Assembly: GCA_949290295.1 (NCBI GenBank)
Contig: CASERH010000014.1
Location: forward strand, 1 to 54,119
Reading direction: 5' to 3'
From: an uncultured Pseudomonadota bacterium
GTDB lineage: Bacteria; Pseudomonadota; Alphaproteobacteria; RF32; CAG-239
Length of the DNA stretch: 54,119 nt
Shown piece after piece: positions 35,025 through 42,493 of this stretch. The notes beneath the pieces were generated by a model, which was not told the origin of the DNA, did no database searches, and saw only the letters and a program-made list of their open reading frames with translations. A program made the position numbers and the translations under genes. Numbering within the stretch: position 1 is the stretch's first letter; each line of letters starts with the position of its first letter.

Positions 35025-35424
35025 AATATCTTCCAGAAAACCAAGCCCTTTTTCCTCTATCATATAATGCTTTTACATTTCCACTTGAACCGGTGATCGC
35101 TGTAATATTTCTTTTCTTCTCAGGATTATTTTTGATAAACTCTTTATCATACTGCCTATATTTTTTTCTTTCTATTAAGACGCCACCTACTTGCCACTTG
35201 CTTAAGGGTACACTGTTCAGGTTGCTTTGAAACTTTTTATTGCGGCGAACTTCAGGTACTTCCCCACATATAACATCTCTTAACTCCTGCAATTTTTCGG
35301 CAGAGTTCACATCAAAGTCCTTAACCTTTGCATTTTCGCCCCGAGTTAAATCCGTAAACTCTTTTGTCTTTATAAATTCTTCAAAAGCTTTCCATTCCGG
35401 TGAATTTTTTGTATCTGATATCAT
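35023..35424 (-). CDS. Hypothetical basic protein
   Basis: I do not recognise this 133-residue soluble protein. It is rich in Lys, Glu and Asn, with a helical N-terminal half (SPEWKAFEEFIKTKEFTDL) and a basic C-terminus (YDRGKRAWFSGRY). AAGGGAGCAAG before ATG 35422-35424 decides the start; a longer in-frame reading extends to 35538 but has no signal for initiation. It may be co-transcribed with the CoaD-like gene upstream, about 110 bases away. No domain could be assigned. Confidence 0.6.
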   Translation of the reverse strand: MISDTKNSPEWKAFEEFIKTKEFTDLTRGENAKVKDFDVNSAEKLQELRDVICGEVPEVRRNKKFQSNLNSVPLSKWQVGGVLIERKKYRQYDKEFIKNNPEKKRNITAITGSSGNVKALYDRGKRAWFSGRY

Positions 35425-35537
35425 CTTCTTGCTCCCTTTGGCATAATTGATGATACCATATAACAAGCCTCTTAACAATCTTTTAATGCCACAAAAAAAG
35501 ACCCGCGGGCGCAAAAGCACCGGCAGGTCTGAACTCA

Positions 35538-36653
35538 CTACTTTTCCTTTTTGGAAAGCTTTGCTACATTGGCTTTGGCCAGCTCCAGCTCATGAGGGGT
35601 AAGAACATCCGTGTTACTCTTCTCAAGGTAGGTGATGATGTCCTCTATATCCTCGTAGCTGCCCGGCGTCATTCCCTTCTCTGTCTGACGCAGATACAAA
35701 GAGTAGTTCTCCATATCCGTCAGCAGCAGAAGTTTGCAACGCTGCATCAGGCGGCCCTCTGCAGGCAGAAGCTCCGCTTTTCTGAATGTTTCGAAATCAA
35801 GGAACTTGATTAACTCAACATTCTCAAGCCTGGAAGCTATGCCTCTGGTCTGAAGCCATTTGACCGTCTCTTGCGGACACTTTTTGAAGCTGCAGAGGAA
35901 CATGGCTCTCTGCAAATCCTCAAATTTGCTATCCACACTCTTTTGAACAATCTCTATTTGCAGACGGTTCAGGAGGTAGGCGACCTGGCTAAAATTGCTC
36001 CAGGTTCGCTTTTGGTAGACTTTGCACAGAATCGCCCACAACTCGGCATCGCCACCGAACAGCACATCAAACTTCGGTTTGAGGTAGTGCGGCATCATCA
36101 TGTTGTGAACACCGGGCGTGACGTGGTGCAGAGCGGCAATATACTCTCCTCTCTTGCAGAGGTCTTTGGCCACGGTGGAAGACATGTGACTCACCTCATC
36201 ATTGGTGTGCATGAGATGATAGTTCTTCCCCGTGAGAGGATAGTTGCGGATACGGAACTGGAGAAGAATGCGGTCTTCCAACTCTTCCTCAATGTGGATA
36301 TCCGTATCATTGCGGACACCGCGAATCATGTCCGTGGCGCCACAGCGGATGGCCGTATCAACAACCTCGCCTTTGATGGCGACAACCTGTACAATCTCCG
36401 GATTTTGGCGGATACGTTCAATAATCTCGTTGCGGAACTGGACCGGACCGCATTTGAACTTGAGGCTGTCCTCAATGCTCTGGCATGCCATCTTGATCCG
36501 CTCTTCCTGCGAGAATTCACAGCCGACATCTTTGCCATTCTCGACGCCGACGATGATTCTATCAAACTCACGCAGCGTACGGATAAGAATGTTTAAATGC
36601 CCGCGGGTGAAGGGATCAAACAGCCCGCTGTAAAAAGCAACGCTTCCTTTCAT
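35538..36653 (-). CDS. coaD: CoaD-like phosphopantetheine adenylyltransferase with extra C-terminal domain
   Basis: CoaD adenylates 4'-phosphopantetheine in coenzyme A synthesis. Residues about 1-185 match it: SGLFDPFTRGHL (T16-R-G-H19, the nucleotidyltransferase motif), CGATDMIRGVRND (residues 104-116) and SHMSSTVAKDL near 155-165. The family is normally about 160 residues, but this one is 371. Residues about 195-371 form a helical domain I do not recognise (WAILCKVYQKRTWSNFSQVAYL), perhaps a degenerate HD-like fold. Base composition appears richer in GC than neighbours, and the ATG at 36651-36653 lacks a ribosome-binding site in a run of A and T. A transferred or specialised paralogue is possible. 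Confidence 0.75.
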   Translation of the reverse strand: MKGSVAFYSGLFDPFTRGHLNILIRTLREFDRIIVGVENGKDVGCEFSQEERIKMACQSIEDSLKFKCGPVQFRNEIIERIRQNPEIVQVVAIKGEVVDTAIRCGATDMIRGVRNDTDIHIEEELEDRILLQFRIRNYPLTGKNYHLMHTNDEVSHMSSTVAKDLCKRGEYIAALHHVTPGVHNMMMPHYLKPKFDVLFGGDAELWAILCKVYQKRTWSNFSQVAYLLNRLQIEIVQKSVDSKFEDLQRAMFLCSFKKCPQETVKWLQTRGIASRLENVELIKFLDFETFRKAELLPAEGRLMQRCKLLLLTDMENYSLYLRQTEKGMTPGSYEDIEDIITYLEKSNTDVLTPHELELAKANVAKLSKKEK

Positions 36654-36700
36654 ACAAAAATTTTTTAAAAATTAAACAATATGATACTTAAGGTGTTCTC

Positions 36701-36729
36701 AACATAAATTCGGGCTCTCTATTTGTCAA
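36701..36729 (-). promoter_or_regulatory. Promoter for the CoaD-like gene
   Basis: On the minus strand TTGACA (36724-36729) and TATGTT (36701-36706) are separated by 17 bp, about 50 nt before the start codon. Confidence 0.6.
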
Positions 36730-36749
36730 TCTTTTATATTTTTTATTTG

Positions 36750-36778
36750 TTGACAAAATTTGCCAATAATGCTATAAA
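36750..36778 (+). promoter_or_regulatory. Strong sigma70-type promoter for the 60-codon gene
   Basis: A consensus TTGACA (36750-36755), 17-bp spacer and TATAAA (36773-36778) predict a start around 36785, about 33 nt before the ATG at 36818. Confidence 0.75.
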
Positions 36779-36817
36779 TGACACATTCGAGTACAAATTA
36801 TTTAAAAACTAAATGCT

Positions 36818-37000
36818 ATGAAAAGACTTATCACAATTGCAGATGTAGTAGAATTCCTCAATAGAGTCGGAATTGATTTTGATAAAGAATCAATTCGCCC
36901 AGTAAAGCTGCCGCGTTCTAAAGAACTTTTCTGGCAATTTCATGGAATCTTTCGAAGCTATATCATCACTGAACGAGGTGAGTTAGTTTCTGCCATCTAA
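36818..37000 (+). CDS. Small unknown protein (60 aa)
   Basis: This short reading frame sits in its own transcription unit, between a near-consensus promoter and a strong terminator. The product begins MKRLITIADVVEFLNRVGID and has a mixed, mildly basic composition with no membrane segment. There is no Shine-Dalgarno sequence (AAAACTAAATGCT precedes ATG). It could be a real small protein, or the transcript could act as a small RNA. I recognise no family. Confidence 0.5.
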   Translation: MKRLITIADVVEFLNRVGIDFDKESIRPVKLPRSKELFWQFHGIFRSYIITERGELVSAI

Positions 37001-37010
37001 GAGTGTAACC

Positions 37011-37051
37011 TCATGCCCCCGCTAAACTTGTTTTAGCCGGGGCTTTTCTTT
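37011..37051 (+). terminator. Intrinsic terminator of the 60-codon gene
   Basis: The stem GCCCC-GCTAAA pairs with TTTAGC-GGGGC (one bulged base each side) around a short loop, followed by TTTTCTTTTTT. Confidence 0.82.
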
Positions 37052-37133
37052 TTTAGATATCAAATTCTTTTTTCTTGTCTTTGGCTCTAAAAAATGTTTT
37101 GATGTTTAGGTAACAAAAAAAAGGACTTGGACG

Positions 37134-37793
37134 ATGGAACTTTCAAAACCCGGTTGGCGCCCCTACACTATCAAAGAAGAAATTTGGAACTGTATTATCC
37201 ACGGAATCGGTATTGGTTTGAGTATCGCCGGGTTGGTGGTTTTGGTGGTGTTTTCCGCCCTGCATGGAAACGCTTGGGCCGTGGTGTCTTCCTCTATCTT
37301 TGGGGCTTCTATGATAGTTCTTTATAGCTCTTCTACCATTTATCATGCCGTAAGTAGCGAGAAATGGAAAAAACGCCTTAAAAAGCTTGATCATATTTCC
37401 ATCTTCTACCTCATTGCCGGCACTTATACGCCATTTTTACTGATTAATCTTCGCGGAGCTCTGGGTTGGACCTTGTTCGGCATTGTCTGGGGGTTGGCTC
37501 TTATTGGCACTTTTCTTAAGCTTCTCACCTCCGGCAGCGGGACCAAGATCTGGTCTATCAGCCTTTATCTCTCTATGGGATGGATGATTATATTCGCCTC
37601 TAAAAGCCTGTTCCAAAATCTCTCTACTCTGGGAGCGGTTTTCTTGATTCTGGGCGGCGTATTTTACACTTTGGGCATCTTCTTTTATATCTGGAAAAGC
37701 AAAAAATATACGCATGCCATTTGGCACTTCTTTGTGCTTGTTGGAACAATTATGCATTTCTTTTCCGTGCTTTATGGTTGTATCTTAATTTAA
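37134..37793 (+). CDS. Hemolysin III / PAQR-family membrane protein
   Basis: This 219-residue protein has seven predicted membrane segments and the three conserved metal-site motifs of the family: SSTIYHAV (helix 2), LDHISIFYLIAGTYTPF (helix 3) and HAIWHFFVLVGTIMHF (helix 7). Bacterial members (TrhA/YqfA) are linked to membrane fluidity and lipid homeostasis; hemolysis is not a safe prediction. AAGGA precedes ATG at 37134. It converges on the lipoprotein gene with ten bases between. Confidence 0.92.
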   Translation: MELSKPGWRPYTIKEEIWNCIIHGIGIGLSIAGLVVLVVFSALHGNAWAVVSSSIFGASMIVLYSSSTIYHAVSSEKWKKRLKKLDHISIFYLIAGTYTPFLLINLRGALGWTLFGIVWGLALIGTFLKLLTSGSGTKIWSISLYLSMGWMIIFASKSLFQNLSTLGAVFLILGGVFYTLGIFFYIWKSKKYTHAIWHFFVLVGTIMHFFSVLYGCILI

Positions 37794-37803
37794 AACATTA
37801 AAA

Positions 37804-38190
37804 TCACCATCGCTCCGTTACGCAGTCATCGCCGTTGAAACTATAGTTGGTGACAATGCCGTTGCTTATCGTAAACGAGGTCTTGCAATAGTAGTCTGAC
37901 GGCATCGGCGCACTCGGGTAGTCAAAATCAGGCGTCGAATCCGCCGCATAATAAAATTCATCGCTATAGGGGTCACTTATTCCCCCTTTGGCGTGAGTTG
38001 AAAACTCAACATAAGTCACCACTTTTTCATTGGGCGTGACATAAAACACATTGTGCGGAATTCCCCAAGACTGTTCCAAGCTTGCCTCTGACTGACCAAT
38101 CCACGGCTGTAAGGTGGCGCCGTAATCTTGGTTTATCATGCAACCGGCCGCTAATAAAATAAAACCTAACAGTGCAAATTTTTTAATCAT
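37804..38190 (-). CDS. Small lipoprotein
   Basis: This 128-residue protein has a signal sequence with lipobox LAAGC (Cys17) and so is predicted to be membrane-anchored by lipid. WIGQSEASLEQSWGIP near residue 30 and a C-terminal TNYSFNGDDC recall small BamE/SmpA-like or related outer-membrane lipoproteins of proteobacteria, in which a glycine-containing helix precedes beta strands; the match is loose. AAGGAGATAGAG precedes ATG at 38188-38190. Confidence 0.75.
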   Translation of the reverse strand: MIKKFALLGFILLAAGCMINQDYGATLQPWIGQSEASLEQSWGIPHNVFYVTPNEKVVTYVEFSTHAKGGISDPYSDEFYYAADSTPDFDYPSAPMPSDYYCKTSFTISNGIVTNYSFNGDDCVTERW

Positions 38191-38234
38191 CTCTATCTCC
38201 TTATCCTTTGATAAAGAGATATACTCCGCTTTTT

Positions 38235-39533
38235 TTAGATTTCATCCTTTAAGATGAACATCTTTTTCAGTCTGGCGGCAGATTTTTCATCCAGCCTCAC
38301 TTTGAAAACCATCATATCTTCATTTGTCTGCTTGGAAAGTATTTCAGAATTCTCATATATCCACGCTATTAACTTTCCCTCCGTTACCGGAACGCCAAAC
38401 TCCAAAACCTCAAACCCTGAAGCCAGCCGCTCATCTAATTCATGCAAAAATTTATCGCATCCCTCACCGGTTAGGGCAGAAACAAGCACCGTTTTTTTAC
38501 TCTTTGACAATTCTTTTTGTTTTTCTTCCGTCAACAAGTCTGCTTTATTCAACAGCTCTATGTATTTGCGGCTTTGTTCCACATTCTCAAGCCCCAAACT
38601 TTCCAAAACTTTCAGAACATCTTGCTTTTGCTCTTTGCTCTCAACGTTGGTGGCATCTCTCACATGGACAATGATATCTGCCTCTAAAACCTCTTCCAAA
38701 GTGGCACGAAAAGCCATAACCAGCTCATGGGGCAGATCTGAAATAAACCCAACCGTATCTGACAAAATCACAACCCGGCCTGATGGCAATTCCAGCTTTC
38801 TCAACGCCGGGTCAAGTGTTGCAAAAAGCATATCTTTAGCAAGAACATTTCCTTTTGTCAGTGTGTTAAACAGTGTCGATTTTCCGGCATTGGTATAGCC
38901 AACCAAGGCCACAACCGGGTATGGCACCCGTTTTCTTGCAGAGCGCTGTATCTGTCTGGTTTGGCGCACTTTTTCCAGCTCTTTTTTTATCCGCAAAATC
39001 TTGTCATCAATAATTCGGCGGTCCAGCTCTATCTGTGTTTCTCCGGGGCCGCCCAGAAAGCCCGCGCCGCCTCTTTGCCGCTCCAAGTGTGTCCAGCTTC
39101 TGACCAAGCGGCTGCGCTGATAACTCAAATGCGCCAACTCTACTTGCAACTTACCTTCGCTGGTTTGGGCACGCTCGCCGAATATCTCCAATATCAGCGC
39201 TGTCCTGTCTATTACCTTTATTTGTAAGAACTTTTCTAGATTTCTTTGCTGAATGGGGGTTAGTTCTGCATCCACCACCAGCAGTTCAACCTCTTTTTCC
39301 CGCAAAATCGGCAACAAACGCTCTAAAGCGCCCTGTCCAATTAATGTGGCGGGTTTCACTCTTCTTAAACGGATAATTTCCTGATATGCGACGTCTAAAT
39401 CAATGGCCAAGGCCAAGCCAACCGCTTCTGCCAACCTTGCCTCGGCTGAAACACTCAAATAACTCTCCGCAATCTCTGGAAAAATTACGGCTGCTTTGGT
39501 TCTATGCTTGGAATTAAACTCTATAAACGCCAA
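38235..39533 (-). CDS. hflX: HflX ribosome-associated GTPase
   Basis: HflX is a GTPase that splits stalled ribosomes. The 432-residue protein has an N-terminal HflX domain (LIGQGALERL, VVDAELTPIQQRNLE), the linker GGAGFLGGPGETQIELDRR, and a G domain with GYTNAGKST (G1), DTVGFI (G3) and NKAD (G4). The start appears to be TTG at 39531-39533, one base after the hfq stop; no early ATG fits. hfq-hflX is a conserved pair in proteobacteria. Confidence 0.95.
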   Translation of the reverse strand: MAFIEFNSKHRTKAAVIFPEIAESYLSVSAEARLAEAVGLALAIDLDVAYQEIIRLRRVKPATLIGQGALERLLPILREKEVELLVVDAELTPIQQRNLEKFLQIKVIDRTALILEIFGERAQTSEGKLQVELAHLSYQRSRLVRSWTHLERQRGGAGFLGGPGETQIELDRRIIDDKILRIKKELEKVRQTRQIQRSARKRVPYPVVALVGYTNAGKSTLFNTLTKGNVLAKDMLFATLDPALRKLELPSGRVVILSDTVGFISDLPHELVMAFRATLEEVLEADIIVHVRDATNVESKEQKQDVLKVLESLGLENVEQSRKYIELLNKADLLTEEKQKELSKSKKTVLVSALTGEGCDKFLHELDERLASGFEVLEFGVPVTEGKLIAWIYENSEILSKQTNEDMMVFKVRLDEKSAARLKKMFILKDEI

Positions 39534-39534
39534 T

Positions 39535-39756
39535 TTATTTTTCTATTTCCAGCTCAACGGCCTCTGCCGGCATAATTGTTGACACTGCGTGCTTATATAT
39601 CAATTGTGTATGTCCGTCGCGGCGCAATAACAATGATGTCTCATCATACCAGGTGATTATTCCCTGCAGTTTTACCCCGTTTACCAAAAATACGGTAACT
39701 GAAATCTTGTTCTCTTTTAAGTTATCTAAAAAATCGTTTTGGACATTTTGTGACAT
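39535..39756 (-). CDS. hfq: RNA chaperone Hfq
   Basis: Hfq is a hexameric Sm-like chaperone that pairs small RNAs with mRNAs. The 73-residue protein has Sm1 ([19 protein letters not shown]) and Sm2 with IYKHAVSTI. The C-terminus is very short, as usual in alphaproteobacteria. ATG 39754-39756 with AAGGA upstream is the start; the frame opens one codon earlier at a GTG. Its presence is relevant to the small-RNA candidates elsewhere in this window. Confidence 0.97.
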   Translation of the reverse strand: MSQNVQNDFLDNLKENKISVTVFLVNGVKLQGIITWYDETSLLLRRDGHTQLIYKHAVSTIMPAEAVELEIEK

Positions 39757-39827
39757 CACTTTATTCCTTCTTTTTATTATTGCTGTTCTTTATTCTAACA
39801 ACATTTTTTTTCATTAGTAAAGTTTTT

Positions 39828-41186
39828 TTAGGCAAAAATATTTTCTGCCTGTCGAATGGCCGCGGAATCTACATAAACAAGCAAAACATCTCCCGTGCTC
39901 AGTCTGGTCGTGGGATCAGGATAAATGCTTTCTTCTCCCCGACTTATCATGAAAATTCGGCATGATTTGGGTAGATTCAGCTCCCCTATCTTCTTTTCAC
40001 AACAGCTGTCTTCCTCGCTTAGTTTTATCTCCCATATCTCCCCATGGCCGCGGCTTACGGCATAGGCCTCCTGCATCTTGGTCTTGCGGATCTCTTTTAG
40101 CAATTTCGATATCGTTACCGAACTGCGCTCAATCAGAATATTATCACCAATGTTAAACACCAAGTTGCTGTATGAGGGCGTGTTTACAACCGATAAAGTG
40201 GAAGAAACACCCCTCTTTTCTGCCAATAATGATGCCAGCAGATTATCCTTGTCATTATCCGTTAGGGCAATGGTCGCATCGGTGTGGCCAATATCTGCCT
40301 CATTTAAAATAACGTCACTCAACATCTCTCCGTGAATAATGACGGCGCTTGAGAGTTCTTTGGCCAGTTCTCTGGCCTTATCGTAGTCTTCTTCTATAAT
40401 CTTACAGCTGATGATGCTATCATCCAACTCTATCTCTTTTCCCAAGTGTTCGGCTATGGCGTTGCCGCCGAATATCAACACTCTCTCGTTGGCTTGTTTT
40501 TCCAGTCCAAAGGCTGCTATTGTGTTGTAGACTTCTGAAATCGGCACATATATATTTATCTCGTCTTCTGCGGCAAAGCTATCGTAAGCTTCGGGAATAA
40601 AACATCTTCCCTCTCTTAAGATATTTACGACCGCAATATCTAAGTCCTCATTTTGGCGGTTTAGCTGCAACAATGGAATGTTTAGCAGCGGGCATATCTT
40701 TGACAATTTGAGGCTTAGAATACATCCCTTTTCTTTTAGGACCGGCAAAAAACCTGAACAACCCGGATATTTTAGAACCTGCAAAATGTTTTCAGCAATC
40801 TCAATCTCGGGCGAAATAATGTTGTCTATCGGTAAATGGCGGTCATTATACAAAACTCCCCATACAGGATCCAAAAACACCTCACTGTCTATGCGGGCAA
40901 TCTTGCGAGGAACATTAAACAAACTGTAAGCTATTTGGCATATCAGCATATTGACTTCATCTGATCCGGTCACGGCCAAAATTAAATCGGCATCTCTAAT
41001 TCCTGCTCGCTCTAAAACATCTGGGTGTGCAGCCTCGCCTAATATCGGCAAGACATCATACTCGTTGGAGATATCATCCAGGCAGTGTTGATCGTGGTCT
41101 ATTACCACAATGTCGTTATTACCCTTCACCAGATAGCTCACGATACTTTGACCCACGTTACCGCCGCCGCAGACAACTATCTTCAT
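39828..41186 (-). CDS. trkA: Trk potassium uptake NAD-binding protein
   Basis: TrkA is the cytoplasmic gating ring of the Trk K+ channel. The 452-residue protein contains two RCK halves: an N-terminal Rossmann fold with VCGGGNVGQSI, then a TrkA_C domain, and a second Rossmann fold (LIFGGNAIAEHLG near 240) with its own TrkA_C. Its membrane partner TrkH is at 23185-24603, not next to it. The start overlaps the dusB stop by four bases. Confidence 0.95.
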   Translation of the reverse strand: MKIVVCGGGNVGQSIVSYLVKGNNDIVVIDHDQHCLDDISNEYDVLPILGEAAHPDVLERAGIRDADLILAVTGSDEVNMLICQIAYSLFNVPRKIARIDSEVFLDPVWGVLYNDRHLPIDNIISPEIEIAENILQVLKYPGCSGFLPVLKEKGCILSLKLSKICPLLNIPLLQLNRQNEDLDIAVVNILREGRCFIPEAYDSFAAEDEINIYVPISEVYNTIAAFGLEKQANERVLIFGGNAIAEHLGKEIELDDSIISCKIIEEDYDKARELAKELSSAVIIHGEMLSDVILNEADIGHTDATIALTDNDKDNLLASLLAEKRGVSSTLSVVNTPSYSNLVFNIGDNILIERSSVTISKLLKEIRKTKMQEAYAVSRGHGEIWEIKLSEEDSCCEKKIGELNLPKSCRIFMISRGEESIYPDPTTRLSTGDVLLVYVDSAAIRQAENIFA

Positions 41187-42145
41187 TCCTTAGCCTCTTC
41201 AAAATAAAGGTTAATCTCCTTTAAGGCTTCCGGCAAATTATCTATATGCACGTACTTTTCCCTAAATCTTTTGGCATCTCTCATGCTTTTGGTATACCAA
41301 CAGACATATTTGCGCGAAAGTCCTAAAGCTATTTTCTCTCCATAATAATTCACCAGTTCTTTAATATGGGTTAACAAGGTTTCTTTTACAAGTTGATGGG
41401 GTAATGGTAAAAATTCTTCTCCGGTTTTAAGCCCCTTATCTATTTGGCTTATCAGCCATGGCTGCCCCAACGCCGCGCGGCCAATCATAACGCCGTCAGC
41501 TCCCGTATATTCAAGCATTTTCCTGGCATCGTCAACAGAACCAACATCCCCATTGCCGACAACAGGTATCTTAACGGCAGCTTTAACCTCGCTGATGATG
41601 TTCCAATCTGCCCGGCCGGAATAAAATTCTGATCTTGTCCGCCCATGCACTGTGATATATGAGGCACCGCTTTCTTCACACATCTTGGCAAATTCAACCG
41701 CATTTGCATGCTGGTAATCCCATCCTTTGCGGAATTTTACGCTCACCTTTAAGGGCGTGGCTTTAACCACTGTTTCTATTATCTTTGAGGCCAGAGGCAT
41801 ATCTGTCATCAGGTAGGAGCCGCTCTTGTTTGCAACAATCTTTCTCACCGGGCAACCCATATTTATGTCCAAAGAGTGAGCCCCTAAATCTTGAGCCAAT
41901 TTGGCAGCAAAATCAAACAACTGCAAATCGCTTCCTACCAGCTGAATCACTACCGGATAAGGCTCATCTCTGACATCTGCTATTTTATAACTTTTGGGAT
42001 TCTTGCGCGATAAGGCGTTGATTGCCACCATTTCGGAGACTATGTTGCCTTTGCCAAAACCTGCTGTCAGTTTTCTTAACGGCTTATCCGTTATTCCTGC
42101 CATTGGCGCCAAAAATACTTGGCTGTCAAAATCCAATATCTGCAT
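41183..42145 (-). CDS. dusB: tRNA-dihydrouridine synthase (DusB/NifR3)
   Basis: Dus enzymes reduce uridines in tRNA using FMN. The 320-residue protein has FLAPMAGITDKPLRKL at the start, SLDINMGCPVRKI with catalytic Cys98, YITVHGRTRSEFYSG, VVGNGDV and DGVMIGRAALGQPW, all family signatures. In many alphaproteobacteria this gene (nifR3) is followed by the ntrBC/ntrYX genes before trkA; here trkA follows directly with an ATGA overlap and no ntr genes. Confidence 0.95.
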   Translation of the reverse strand: MQILDFDSQVFLAPMAGITDKPLRKLTAGFGKGNIVSEMVAINALSRKNPKSYKIADVRDEPYPVVIQLVGSDLQLFDFAAKLAQDLGAHSLDINMGCPVRKIVANKSGSYLMTDMPLASKIIETVVKATPLKVSVKFRKGWDYQHANAVEFAKMCEESGASYITVHGRTRSEFYSGRADWNIISEVKAAVKIPVVGNGDVGSVDDARKMLEYTGADGVMIGRAALGQPWLISQIDKGLKTGEEFLPLPHQLVKETLLTHIKELVNYYGEKIALGLSRKYVCWYTKSMRDAKRFREKYVHIDNLPEALKEINLYFEEAKE

Positions 42146-42484
42146 CTATACCTTAAAATCAAATTCTTGGTTGTTTTTGAACATGAAGTCTATCAAAACC
42201 GTTGGCTCTTTTAATACCTCCCCGGCTTGTTGGTATGAGGAAGCTGCATAGGCACTGCCACCGGTTTCCATTTTATTGCCGCGTTGTATTTGCCAGCTTA
42301 TTTCTTCCGGCAAAAGCCGATAAGCGTACCCCTTAACCTGTTCGGCATAAGGCCGGTTCCAATCAGCATCTTCTTTTTCTCTTGATGGCGCTTCAAAAGA
42401 AGATTGGTCTTTTATCTTTGCAACAGAGGAATATATCTGTTGCTGAAGATTGTTAAGGTAGTCGTTTACATAAAGCCGGCTCAT
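42146..42484 (-). CDS. Hypothetical small protein between dusB and the coiled-coil gene
   Basis: I do not recognise this 112-residue protein. It has no membrane segment, a Gln/Ser-rich N-terminal half starting MSRLYVNDYLNNLQQQI and a mixed C-terminus ending FKNNQEFDFKV. It lies nine bases after the large coiled-coil gene and directly abuts dusB, so it appears to be in the same transcript. It could be an accessory of the coiled-coil protein, by position only. Confidence 0.6.
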   Translation of the reverse strand: MSRLYVNDYLNNLQQQIYSSVAKIKDQSSFEAPSREKEDADWNRPYAEQVKGYAYRLLPEEISWQIQRGNKMETGGSAYAASSYQQAGEVLKEPTVLIDFMFKNNQEFDFKV

Positions 42485-42493
42485 GCCTCAATT

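Noticed and set aside
35871..36596. 241-codon frame antisense to the CoaD-like gene
   Set aside because: It mirrors a real gene whose motifs are clear on the other strand, has no ribosome-binding site and resembles no family; probably a consequence of codon composition.
37134..37793. True hemolysin
   Set aside because: The hemolysin III name is historical; the PAQR-like metal motifs point to a membrane homeostasis protein.
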